Of a stretch of 64,000 nucleotides of DNA, positions 10,701-17,587 are shown one piece after another. Within the stretch, counting starts at the first letter, position 1; the number at the start of each line of letters is the position of its first letter. The notes below the pieces were generated by a model, which was not told the DNA's origin, searched no databases, and saw only the letters and a list, made by a program, of their open reading frames with translations. The translations under genes were made by a program, and so were the position numbers. The stretch is from Vreelandella profundi. Its GTDB lineage: Bacteria; Pseudomonadota; Gammaproteobacteria; Pseudomonadales; Halomonadaceae. Where the stretch lies: assembly GCF_019722725.1 (NCBI RefSeq), contig NZ_CP077941.1, positions 1,550,001 to 1,614,000 on the forward strand. The letters run 5' to 3'.

Positions 10701-11192
10701 TTAAGCAAAAAAATAAATGGGTTAAATTTACATGCATTTAGTGGTTTGCCTTTCCCTGTACACAATGAGGATTTGCTCAGCCTGCTGTTTGAATTTAATG
10801 CTTTAAGTCTTACCATTTTGAAAAAAATACTTATGATACACCAGGCTGCTATTCTTGAAGATGAAGGTCTAAATTATTGTCTGGATGGAATGCCGTTATA
10901 TATTGTATTTAAACTAGAGAGAAACAGCCTGCCTTCTGTAGTTCAGGCAGCAATTTCTTTACTGAATACAGTATTCAGACTTCAAATATCACGGAAAAAT
11001 AGGTATACCGCTGAGTTCAAATTAGCTCAATCTATTCGCTATTCTTTAATAAAAGCACATGAGGCGGGTGTTAATCTAAAAATATTAGATCCTATATATA
11101 ATAATTTTATTTCTGGCCATTTTCTAGATGGTAGTATGGTGCTTAAATATTTGCATCAAGAAAATAATGTTTCTTATGATGCTGTCGAATAA
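7788..11192 (+). CDS. Large island protein: TPR-like / GreAB-C-like / PIN-like architecture
   Basis: 1,134 residues, AT-rich, with Lys/Asn/Ile-rich codon use unlike the neighbours. The start is taken at GTG 7788 because AAGGA lies 7 nt before it; a TTG at 7782 is too close. Residues 19-29 (ITGNNVSGNRY) and 42-52 (GNGDNVAGNKY) repeat the motif of the preceding protein. A long helical region follows, with a TPR-like pair around 510-565. Around 655-715 the stretch with LGKALLSLNEGE resembles the C-terminal domain of GreA/GreB. Residues about 830-970 end in a segment with LTIDNAIG and a preceding alpha-helix that looks like the end of a PIN nuclease domain. This order matches the TPR-GreAB-C-PIN conflict proteins proposed by comparative genomics. 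The RNase activity is inferred, not shown. Confidence 0.75.
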   Translation: MFKNIIKMTHSLFGERKKITGNNVSGNRYALEKTSHNQLHNGNGDNVAGNKYELKDLMPDELKSLSINIFNDVGKGDFPNAKNSIKAIESIGRIGKESQPYLEALKLISDLTDSSEAEIVHPRISRAFAESNSSKDKDMFLAAMIRLRLLQKNKEGAIEVYKNESNPGFLSKCQYFEFLAVDEELEVEANGSFNSDIEILAVIKGFLRNENSRGAFKLAEKAKRDFGGYETEVVYLQSISVEIGNDLDGRGFWFIEKSLKDKIVKISEEVANLIDKAEGKDKRLYSLAVPILTYSSSASQGLSNACWKYIEKWANDFPEFAAFLYATEKEDYSYLNDDIREGFLLRESGARRDELRGKVLLSQELEITDILLVIEYLDISVIDKLIAKEDEIFILGGDDATKSFVKLLLYSASNTLHFGYKRKIPSLIRDFYNNDGDFRVINPWLLEKLVRNLHRHDLYIDSYSILEPILPLNNPWLSPIMKEYLIALYNGNQFKSFQIILNKLHADAQASSFYWSVKAHFQANKKQAPDSLKSINRALSLEPNSTSFLLQKARILLTFDKADNIEAFLDNIDISVIDIDHEDSIQLLALMYHFVRFSKVEKIAVNLFLRDPVKASKIITDLHFGHTISRVSSKELEPSYKDVGNSISGFEFSQMDNRRRVIVIDNYRYSSNQYVVHADTNLGKALLSLNEGETDDSLVNGLTLHKKMPPYVAAFQISCTIRHEINDGGDSFYMLKVPENGKDLLEHMGSMLKKFSSEKNLNVFGDPNIPLLMKGKSINYNEPAKAAFELFIDASIVKMILPVEKLAAPPIKFITDAYTIIYVALTGIAESFCETDFYVTEETSLIIKNYRETITSADYMTIAVNSDGRFLRTFAKDIEREFGVFLEGLDQILKSVKEIENNDMLEEDFPRDLNFLKGGIDDSVIHTIIAAYSVSLPWLTIDNAIGSLVSRYDIDVYPMHIFASKLSKNTTLSKKINGLNLHAFSGLPFPVHNEDLLSLLFEFNALSLTILKKILMIHQAAILEDEGLNYCLDGMPLYIVFKLERNSLPSVVQAAISLLNTVFRLQISRKNRYTAEFKLAQSIRYSLIKAHEAGVNLKILDPIYNNFISGHFLDGSMVLKYLHQENNVSYDAVE

Positions 11193-11287
11193 TTTATATC
11201 TATTCTGGAGACACATAACGATAATGTTAAAAAATAATGCTTACTCTAGCGAAATCGCTATCTTAAATATCTATTTTGGATATAGCT

Positions 11288-11293
11288 TATAAT
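11288..11293 (+). promoter_or_regulatory. -10-like TATAAT upstream of the PLD gene
   Basis: A perfect TATAAT 42 bases before the start codon suggests that the PLD-like gene has its own promoter. No good -35 at 16-18 nt is visible, so this is tentative. Confidence 0.35.
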
Positions 11294-11334
11294 TAGACCC
11301 ATTCGCATCGATAAAAAATAGAAGAAGGAATTCA

Positions 11335-12681
11335 ATGATTTTTTTTGGTAACAAAGTAAATGGTAATTACCTTCGTGACGTATTGCCATCAAAAAATAGC
11401 GATGTTGAGTCTGTAAAAGCTGCCATAGCATATGGTAGCGATGCATCGACACTTCTTGCGAATTGCTTAGCCAACAAGTTCCGCCTCGATATTTGGATGC
11501 GGTATGACCATACAGTTCCTGTTTCACCTAACCTTTTAAGAAAATTGCTGACAAATGTTGGGAACAATATTTTCTGTAATTTGGTTCCCGATATTCTCCA
11601 TTCCAAGGTTGTTTGGTGGAAGGGGTATGGGGCATACATAGGATCTGCCAACCTCACAGACCGAGCTTGGGTTACAAATATTGAGTTCGGTGTATTCCTT
11701 AGCGAAGAAGAGCTTTTAGTTGATAACTCGCTTGCTCAGATTGAATTATTTTTTGAAAATCTTGCTTCTTATGAAGAGATTTTTCCATTATCGGAAGAGG
11801 TTATAACCGAGCAAGAAAAGCTATATAAGCTAAGGCAAAGTCAGATGAAAGCTATTGACGAAGCTAGCCTGAAGCAAAGAAAGCATAAAGTGTGGGAAGG
11901 GCCTGCTACTCATACTACCCCTGAGAAAGCCTATGATGCTCATAGAAGCCGTTTCATTAAGGAGTGGGGCGATGGCATTAGCTATCTGAGAAATATTGCT
12001 AGCAAAGCTCCTGCATACCGGCCTGCATGGCTCAATGAAGGTGTGCCTGCTGAATGGCAAGCTGATCAGTTCTTACATGCCTACTACCACAACGAAGTGA
12101 AAGATGGTGCAAAGCACCCTTATGAAGACTTCTATAGCAAAAATAAAGCCGATCCAGCTAAAGCCTTGGAAGCTGGACTTCAATGGTGGTCAAGGCTTCC
12201 AGGGCCACCATCCAATGAAGATGATAACTGCCATCGTCGTGCTCCTGTCATATATGAATTGCTGTCAAAAGAAAACATAGGCAACTTGACCGTTGAGGGG
12301 TTTGCCGAAATCTGCAAAGCCAACCACTCTACTGCCGATCACGTTAAACGCATGCGGTTAGCTGTTCTATGCATTGATGATGCACATACTGGCTTAGATG
12401 GGCGAGTAGAAGCCTTTGCGGAATGGTTGTGGGCAAAGAAAAATAATTCAGGGCAAACCATCAAAGATCTACTGATTTACGTCATGGATTCAGGTAGGCC
12501 AGAAGACTTTGTCGATATGCTATTTGAAGCTGCGTATAGCGAGAACCGGAAGTTCCCGCATTTTGGCATCAATCAGATATCAGAAATGACCGGCTGGGCA
12601 AGACCTGAGCTATGTCCGCCTAGAAATGGTAGGACGAGTAAAGGACTGAGAGCACTTGGGTATGATGTTAAAATCCACTAA
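11335..12681 (+). CDS. Phospholipase D-fold protein (putative nuclease), island cargo
   Basis: 448 residues. The N-terminal about 150 residues carry a single PLD-type motif: H89-S-K91 in ILHSKVVWW, followed by IGSANLT (G103, S104, N106). This is the HxK...GSxN form of PLD-fold nucleases, which work as dimers to build one active site. The C-terminal 300 residues are of unknown function, rich in Trp and charged residues, with no membrane segment. AAGGA precedes the ATG by 5 nt. The gene lies 142 bp after the TPR/PIN gene in the same direction and may belong to the same defence cassette or be independent cargo. Its codons 163 onward are partly duplicated at 13534-13674. The nuclease role is inferred from the fold. 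Confidence 0.75.
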   Translation: MIFFGNKVNGNYLRDVLPSKNSDVESVKAAIAYGSDASTLLANCLANKFRLDIWMRYDHTVPVSPNLLRKLLTNVGNNIFCNLVPDILHSKVVWWKGYGAYIGSANLTDRAWVTNIEFGVFLSEEELLVDNSLAQIELFFENLASYEEIFPLSEEVITEQEKLYKLRQSQMKAIDEASLKQRKHKVWEGPATHTTPEKAYDAHRSRFIKEWGDGISYLRNIASKAPAYRPAWLNEGVPAEWQADQFLHAYYHNEVKDGAKHPYEDFYSKNKADPAKALEAGLQWWSRLPGPPSNEDDNCHRRAPVIYELLSKENIGNLTVEGFAEICKANHSTADHVKRMRLAVLCIDDAHTGLDGRVEAFAEWLWAKKNNSGQTIKDLLIYVMDSGRPEDFVDMLFEAAYSENRKFPHFGINQISEMTGWARPELCPPRNGRTSKGLRALGYDVKIH

Positions 12682-12736
12682 AAAATAATGCTGTTTTTAG
12701 GGGAGTTGCTGCTGAACTTACTACCTCAAGAGACTT

Positions 12737-12742
12737 TATAAT
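12737..12742 (+). promoter_or_regulatory. -10-like TATAAT upstream of second comF
   Basis: TATAAT 51 bases before the ATG of the intact comF copy. Together with the lack of overlap with the PLD gene, it suggests that the second comF has its own promoter. A matching -35 box is not obvious. Confidence 0.35.
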
Positions 12743-12793
12743 AACCTAGAGTTTTTTTATCAAGGAGTGGATTGCTAAGAGGGCACTGAAAAG

Positions 12794-13492
12794 ATGCATC
12801 AGTGGGTCTATTTCATTAATCGATGGCTCAAGCGTGGTTTGCCTGGCTATTGTTCATTTTGCCTGGCACAGGCATTAGCGGGGCGAGGGTGGTGTGCAAC
12901 CTGTTTGTGCGAGCTGCCGTGGAACCTGCATGCCTGCCGCCAATGCGCTGACCCTGTTGCTCATGGTGCGAGCCTGTGTGCGCACTGCCTAATTGAACCA
13001 CCAGCATTTTCTACGACCCAGGCGGGCCTGCTGTACCAAGGGCCTATTAAACAGCTAGTGCATGATTTTAAATTCTATGCCTCTCCGCGGGCGGGCACAC
13101 TATTAGCTGAACTGATGCTGTTAACTCCGCCCGTGACCCAGGGTGATGCACTATTGTCGGTGCCTATGACCACTAGACATGCCCGCACGCGAGGGTTCAA
13201 CCAATCGCATTGGTTGGCCGAACAACTCAGTCGTCAGCTTGGGGTGCCAATGGTGACTGCCAAACGAGTAAAGGATTCCCCCTCTCAGCGAACGTTGAAT
13301 CGCCGCCAACGGGCTACCAATCTGGCGGGCGCCTTTGTATTTGAATCACTGCCCCCGGCTCATATCACAATAATCGATGAAGTTGTTACTACCGGTTCGA
13401 CCGGACATGCGCTGGCAACTGCTGCGCTCAAAGCAGGTGCGCAACGCGTCGATATTTGGGCCGTTGCACGGACACCGCTAGGCACGAGTTGA
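12794..13492 (+). CDS. comF: Intact second ComF family protein carried by the island
   Basis: 232 residues, full length. It has the same N-terminal zinc-finger cysteines (CSFC, CATC, CRQC, CAHC), the FKFxASPRAG segment, and a complete phosphoribosyltransferase motif IIDEVVTTGSTG near residues 195-206. The second acidic residue of the usual DD pair is Glu here. It ends VARTPLGTS. It is clearly homologous to the broken host copy (6668-7263 plus 13946-14059) but diverged along its whole length, so it is not a recent duplication. Base composition is close to the core genome and unlike the TPR/PIN gene. The simplest reading is that the insert carries a functional replacement for the gene it disrupts. 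ComF function is only partly understood. Confidence 0.88.
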   Translation: MHQWVYFINRWLKRGLPGYCSFCLAQALAGRGWCATCLCELPWNLHACRQCADPVAHGASLCAHCLIEPPAFSTTQAGLLYQGPIKQLVHDFKFYASPRAGTLLAELMLLTPPVTQGDALLSVPMTTRHARTRGFNQSHWLAEQLSRQLGVPMVTAKRVKDSPSQRTLNRRQRATNLAGAFVFESLPPAHITIIDEVVTTGSTGHALATAALKAGAQRVDIWAVARTPLGTS

Positions 13493-13495
13493 AGC

Positions 13496-13516
13496 ATCAC
13501 CACGGCATGTGGTGAT
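13496..13516 (+). terminator. Stem-loop just after second comF
   Basis: Perfect 8-bp stem ATCACCAC / GTGGTGAT with loop GGCAT, 3 bases after the stop codon. Only a weak T-rich tail follows, so terminator function is uncertain. Confidence 0.4.
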
Positions 13517-13533
13517 TATCCCAGCAACAAGTA

Positions 13534-13674
13534 AAACTATATAAGCTAAGGCAAAGTCAGATGAAAGCTATTGACGAAGCTAGGCTGATTCTAAAAAAGC
13601 AGAAATTATGGGGAGGGCCTACTACTCATACTGGTAAAGTAATAAAGGGCTTCGTTTTCTCGGATACACTGTAA
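13534..13674 (+). pseudogene. Fragment of a second PLD-family gene
   Basis: 47 bases (13537-13583) are identical to 11821-11867 inside the intact PLD gene, and homology continues with substitutions to about 13632. Translated, it gives KLYKLRQSQMKAIDEA, then a diverged LWGGPTTHT and a stop at 13672-13674. There is no start codon or PLD motif. It is a remnant of a related gene or the product of a rearrangement that placed the second comF between two copies. Confidence 0.8.
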
Positions 13675-13855
13675 AAAATTACTAGCACCCCAAAAATTTT
13701 TACTTCAGCTAACCAAAATTCTACCCACTACCTCAAAATGATGTTGAGAACTTCAATTACTGAAGTTTTAATTTTTTGTTCTCAATAAATCTAATAAAAT
13801 CATTTTCTTAGAAGTGGGTTGTGCCGGTGGTGCTCACTTGCTCATTTTTTACAGT
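13668..13855. repeat. 188-bp inverted-repeat-flanked relic
   Basis: The 12-mer ACTGTAAAAAAT at 13668-13679 is repeated in inverted orientation at 13844-13855, with weaker similarity continuing inward (AGCACC on both arms). The interior has no gene and holds a small AT-rich hairpin followed by a T-run (13749-13777). The pattern fits a miniature element or a decayed transposon end. Confidence 0.4.
13749..13777 (+). terminator. AT-rich hairpin with T-run in the island tail
   Basis: AACTTCA / TGAAGTT stem of 7 bp, loop ATTAC, followed by a TTTTAATTTTTT tract. The stem is weak. Confidence 0.35.
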
Positions 13856-13945
13856 AGTGCCTTAGGTGCTGCAACGTTAGAAATAATTGATATTTTCTTT
13901 TAAAATCAGTGAAATAAAAGATGGGCCACTTACGTTTTGGTTAGT

Positions 13946-14059
13946 GTGGTGACTACCGGTGCTACTGGGCATGAAATGGCGTGTGCCGAGCTGGAGACAG
14001 GTGCTAAGCGCGTCGATATTTGGGCAGTAGCGCGGACGCCCCTGGGCAAGGGTTGGTAG
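13946..14059 (+). pseudogene. comF: comF 3' fragment, right side of the island
   Basis: The 37-codon remnant VVTTGATGHEMACAELE through VARTPLGKGW and a TAG stop. It begins with the rest of the phosphoribosyltransferase motif missing from the 5' fragment and aligns with the C-terminus of the intact copy (VVTTGSTGHALATAALK ... VARTPLGTS). Its frame continues that of the fragment ending at 7263. It has no start signal and should not be expressed as a protein. Confidence 0.92.
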
Positions 14060-14090
14060 AATAGGTTTTTTGCCGACCCAGGAGTGACCT

Positions 14091-15065
14091 ATGTCACACC
14101 CGTTTAGCTCTCTTTCGCCCGATTTAGTGATGTCAGCAGCCGAGTCGCTTGATATTTGGCCAGCGGGAGAGCCTTTCGCGCTAAATAGCTATGAAAACCG
14201 CGTGCTAATGTTTCGCGATGAGGATGGCAAAAACTGGATTATTAAGTTTTATCGGCCTGACCGCTGGTCAGAAGCGGTAATTCAGGAAGAGCATGATTTT
14301 TTACAAGAGCTAGCTGACAACGATGTGCCGGTCGTGGCACCTTGGCGAAACGCTCAGGGCCAGTCGCTACATCAGTTTAAAGTATTTAATTTTGCGTTAT
14401 TTCCTCACTGTCCTGGTCAGGCCCCGGAGTTAGATAACCCTGCTCACTTATTTGCGATGGGCGAGGTGCTGGGGCGCTTACATGAAATCTCCGCTAAACA
14501 AGCTTTTCAACATCGCCCGCGATTAGAGATGGCGAGCGGCATTCTTGACGCTCAGCAGCGTGTGCTGGCAAGTGAGCGATTGAGTGGTCATCAGCGTCGA
14601 GCGTATGAAAACGTCATTACGAAAGTACATCAGCAGCTTTCAAAGCACAGCGTACCTGCTAGTAGCATGATTCGGTGTCATGGTGACTGTCATTTAGGCA
14701 ATGTGCTCGGCCGCGATGAGCAGTTTACGCTGGTCGATTTTGATGACTGTCTTATGGCGCCCGCGATTCAGGATATCTGGATGATGCTTCCCACCGACGA
14801 CCCGCAGGGCTGGGGAGCACACTTGAATGAGATTACCGAAGGATATGAGGAAACGCTGCCGTTTCCGACGGAGCAGATGTCGTTAATTGAACCGTTAAGA
14901 AGCTATCGGTTGATTCGCCATACTGCTTGGCTGGTATCGCGTTGGAATGACCCCGCTTTCCCGCGGGCGTTTCCGTGGTTAGCGGATAGCGGTTACTGGG
15001 ATCAGCATATCCGCCAGTTAGAGCAGCAGAGCCTGCAGTTAGAAGCCCCGCGTTGGCTGGCATAG
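14091..15065 (+). CDS. srkA: Stress response kinase A (YihE/SrkA family)
   Basis: 324 residues, typical length (E. coli 328). It has the aminoglycoside-phosphotransferase/choline-kinase-like fold. The ATP-binding Lys is in WIIKFYRP (about residue 48). The catalytic loop IRCHGDCHLGNVL (about 197-209) has the HGDxHxxN signature, and the metal-binding Asp is in LVDFDDC (about 217-223). It is a cytoplasmic Ser/Thr protein kinase that in E. coli counters stress-induced death pathways. ATG with GGAGTG upstream. The gene begins 31 bases after the comF remnant and in the same direction, so it may once have been expressed from the comF promoter. The insertion could have altered its transcription. Confidence 0.92.
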   Translation: MSHPFSSLSPDLVMSAAESLDIWPAGEPFALNSYENRVLMFRDEDGKNWIIKFYRPDRWSEAVIQEEHDFLQELADNDVPVVAPWRNAQGQSLHQFKVFNFALFPHCPGQAPELDNPAHLFAMGEVLGRLHEISAKQAFQHRPRLEMASGILDAQQRVLASERLSGHQRRAYENVITKVHQQLSKHSVPASSMIRCHGDCHLGNVLGRDEQFTLVDFDDCLMAPAIQDIWMMLPTDDPQGWGAHLNEITEGYEETLPFPTEQMSLIEPLRSYRLIRHTAWLVSRWNDPAFPRAFPWLADSGYWDQHIRQLEQQSLQLEAPRWLA

Positions 15066-15346
15066 CGCGGGTGGTGTATAGCCGATCAGCATGTGGGGCC
15101 GGATTATTTCTTCGCATAGCCTTGGCAATAGCGACGCTGCCATAAATGAGAGGCTTACGTTAAAATAGGTTATTCCAGACAATAATGGTTCAGCAGTCTT
15201 TCTAGCTATTTTTTGTACATTAACTGCTGGCCAAGACACGCGTAAATTTTATATTTAGACGGGTCTAATATTAATTCGCGTAAAGAAAGAATTGACGTAG
15301 GTGTCAGTTTTTTTGCATTTGTGCACCGTTCTTGATGAGGCTTAAC

Positions 15347-15898
15347 ATGTCCGATGATATTGCTCACCACTATCGCCAGATAATCACTGCTTTGGGAGAA
15401 GACCCCGATCGGGAAGGATTGCGGGATACGCCAAAGCGGGCAGCGAAAGCCATGCAGTTTTTGAATGCGGGCTATAATCAGTCGCTGGGGGAAATTATTA
15501 ACGGTGCCGTGTTTGAGTCGCACACAGACGAAATGGTGCTGGTAAAAGACATTGAGCTTTATTCAATGTGTGAGCACCATCTGCTGCCCTTTATTGGCAA
15601 GTGCCATATCGCCTATTTACCTAACGGCAAGGTGCTGGGGCTATCTAAATTTGCGCGCATTGTTGATATGTTTGCACGCCGTATGCAGATCCAAGAAAAT
15701 CTCACCCTACAAATCGCTGATGCCGTTCAAGAAGTCACGCAGGCAAAGGGCGTCGCAGTGGTCATTGAGGCTCGCCATCTTTGCATGATGATGCGTGGCG
15801 TAGAGAAGCAAAACTCCAGTATGACCTCGTCCGTTATGCTAGGCAGGTTTCGTAGCGACCAGGCGACCCGGCAAGAATTCCTAATGCTGATTAACTGA
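15347..15898 (+). CDS. folE: GTP cyclohydrolase I, type FolE
   Basis: 183 residues from the ATG at 15347, chosen because TGAGG lies 6 nt upstream; in-frame TTG and ATG codons 12-15 bases earlier lack such a site. The Zn2+ ligands are visible in MCEHHLLPF (Cys and His, about residue 73) and RHLCMMMRG (Cys, about 144-152), together with the GTP-binding QENLT. It converts GTP to 7,8-dihydroneopterin triphosphate, the first step of folate (and queuosine) precursor synthesis, in the cytoplasm as a decamer. A 280-base gap upstream must hold its promoter. It is transcribed alone. Confidence 0.96.
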   Translation: MSDDIAHHYRQIITALGEDPDREGLRDTPKRAAKAMQFLNAGYNQSLGEIINGAVFESHTDEMVLVKDIELYSMCEHHLLPFIGKCHIAYLPNGKVLGLSKFARIVDMFARRMQIQENLTLQIADAVQEVTQAKGVAVVIEARHLCMMMRGVEKQNSSMTSSVMLGRFRSDQATRQEFLMLIN

Positions 15899-16015
15899 AT
15901 CTGATGCCGATAGCCGATGATAAAGGCGCGCTAGAAACTTGGTTTATAGGGGTGTTTCGTCTTAGCATGAAGTGTTAACAAGCCTACACGGCCAACATTT
16001 GGTCAGGAGTCTTTC

Positions 16016-17473
16016 ATGGAAGCGCTTAAAGAAACGCAGCTGTATTGTCCCTTTGCCTATATCGACGGCAGCTGGGTTGCGGCCGATAGCGGCGAGCAGA
16101 TCACGGTCTTGAATCCGGCAACCGGTGAAGTTGTCGGCAATATTCCGCGGTTAGGTAAAGTTGAGACTGAGCGGGCGATCGATGCAGCTGATGCTGCCCT
16201 GCCTGCATGGCGAGCGTTGACCGCTCAGGAGCGCGCCGACTTATTATTAAAGTGGCACGATCTGATGCTTGAGCATCAGCACGACTTAGCCATGCTGATG
16301 ACCTACGAGCAGGGCAAGCCGCTTAAAGAAGCCGCGGGCGAAATTGCCTATGCCGCAAGCTTTTTGCGCTGGTTTGCTGAAGAGGCCCGGCGCGTTTACG
16401 GTGAAACGATTCCCGCGGCAAACGCGAATCAGCGTATCGTCGTGACTAAGCAGCCAGTAGGTGTTGTGGGCGCGATTACCCCTTGGAACTTTCCGGCGGC
16501 GATGATTACCCGTAAAGCGGGTGCGGCACTGGCCGCTGGCTGTACGATTGTCGTCAAGCCTGCGAGCCAAACGCCGTTTTCAGCCACGGCATTAGCGCTA
16601 TTGGCCGAGCGTGCGGGCATTCCGCGCGGGGTGTTCAACGTGGTGCCGGGTAGTGCCAGTGACATTGCGCAAGCGATGACGCAGTCGCCGAAGGTGCGCA
16701 AAATCACCTTTACCGGTTCTACCGAGGTGGGTAGTAAGCTGATGGCGCAGGCAGCTGAGCATATTCAGAAAATCTCGCTAGAGCTGGGTGGCAACGCGCC
16801 GTTTATCGTCTTTGAAGATGCGGATTTGGATGCCGCGGTAGAAGGTGCAATGGCGGCCAAGTTCCGCAATGCGGGGCAGACCTGCGTATGCACCAACCGC
16901 TTTTTAGTCCAGTCCAGTGTCATCAACGCGTTTTGCGAAAAGCTGGCGGCGGCGATGGTTAGCGAACTGCATGTTGGTGATGGCACCAAGGCGAATATCA
17001 ATATTGGCCCGTTAATCGATGAAAAGGCGGTTAAGAAAGTCAGTGAGCACGTGCAGGACGCGATTGATAATGGCGCTGAGCTGCTGCTGGGTGGGCATCC
17101 CCATCCACTGGGCGGTAATTTCTTCACGCCGACACTGATTAGCTTTGCCACGGATAAAATGAAGGTCGCTCACGAAGAAACGTTTGGCCCGCTGGCCGCT
17201 GTGTTCCCGTTTGACGATGAGCAAACTGCGATTGAAATGGCCAATGACACTCAGTATGGCTTGGCCGCGTATTTCTACTCGCGTGATCTGGCTCGGGTGT
17301 GGCGCGTTGCTGAAGCGCTCGAATATGGCATGGTGGGGATTAATACCGGTTCCATTTCGAACGCAGCGGCACCGTTTGGCGGGGTTAAGGCATCAGGCTT
17401 AGGTCGTGAGGGCGGTCATCAAGGGTTGGAAGAATACCTTGAAACAAAATATCTATGCATTGACCTTGGCTAG
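16016..17473 (+). CDS. gabD: NAD(P)+-dependent succinate-semialdehyde dehydrogenase
   Basis: 485 residues, an aldehyde dehydrogenase of the GabD type and size (E. coli GabD 482). The catalytic Glu is in the LELGGNAPF motif (about 255-263). The catalytic Cys is in GQTCVCTNRF (about 288-297), with the two-Cys pattern typical of SSADH. The oxyanion Asn is in TPWNFPAAMITRK (about 155-167). It oxidises succinate semialdehyde to succinate at the end of the GABA shunt. No gabT is next to it, so it may also serve other semialdehydes. AGGAG precedes the ATG. It converges on purH across a stem-loop. Confidence 0.88.
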   Translation: MEALKETQLYCPFAYIDGSWVAADSGEQITVLNPATGEVVGNIPRLGKVETERAIDAADAALPAWRALTAQERADLLLKWHDLMLEHQHDLAMLMTYEQGKPLKEAAGEIAYAASFLRWFAEEARRVYGETIPAANANQRIVVTKQPVGVVGAITPWNFPAAMITRKAGAALAAGCTIVVKPASQTPFSATALALLAERAGIPRGVFNVVPGSASDIAQAMTQSPKVRKITFTGSTEVGSKLMAQAAEHIQKISLELGGNAPFIVFEDADLDAAVEGAMAAKFRNAGQTCVCTNRFLVQSSVINAFCEKLAAAMVSELHVGDGTKANINIGPLIDEKAVKKVSEHVQDAIDNGAELLLGGHPHPLGGNFFTPTLISFATDKMKVAHEETFGPLAAVFPFDDEQTAIEMANDTQYGLAAYFYSRDLARVWRVAEALEYGMVGINTGSISNAAAPFGGVKASGLGREGGHQGLEEYLETKYLCIDLG

Positions 17474-17516
17474 CGCTTGGAGGGCTGTTTTTTAATTGAC
17501 AGTTACCGTCACAAAT

Positions 17517-17549
17517 AAGCCCCCACTGGCGCTCTGCCAATGGGGGCTT
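17517..17549. terminator. Stem-loop between gabD and purH (convergent genes)
   Basis: AAGCCCCCA pairs with TGGGGGCTT around an inner TGGC/GCCA stem. The minus strand continues TTATTTG, making it a better terminator for purH than for gabD. Confidence 0.7.
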
Positions 17550-17587
17550 GCTATATGCTGGCTAGCCAGCGGTGCTACCGAAAAAGC

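Larger units (their letters stand above)
7264..13947. mobile_element. 6,684-bp genomic insert in comF carrying a candidate conflict system and a second comF
   Basis: The boundaries are defined by the two comF halves. The trinucleotide TGT is present at both junctions (7261-7263 and 13945-13947), which would fit a 3-bp target duplication or simple ambiguity. Near the ends is an 11-bp inverted repeat, ACCTAAGGCAC at 7274-7284 and its complement at 13857-13867. The contents are AT-rich in the left two thirds: in 8581-8640, 19 of 60 bases are G/C, against 31 of 60 in 16021-16080. No transposase, integrase or other recombinase is encoded, so the means of movement is unknown. It may be non-autonomous, decayed, or acquired by homologous recombination through the flanks. 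Confidence 0.8.

Noticed and set aside
7264..13947. Island as a prophage or integrative conjugative element
   Set aside because: No phage structural, lysis, integrase, relaxase or conjugation gene is present.
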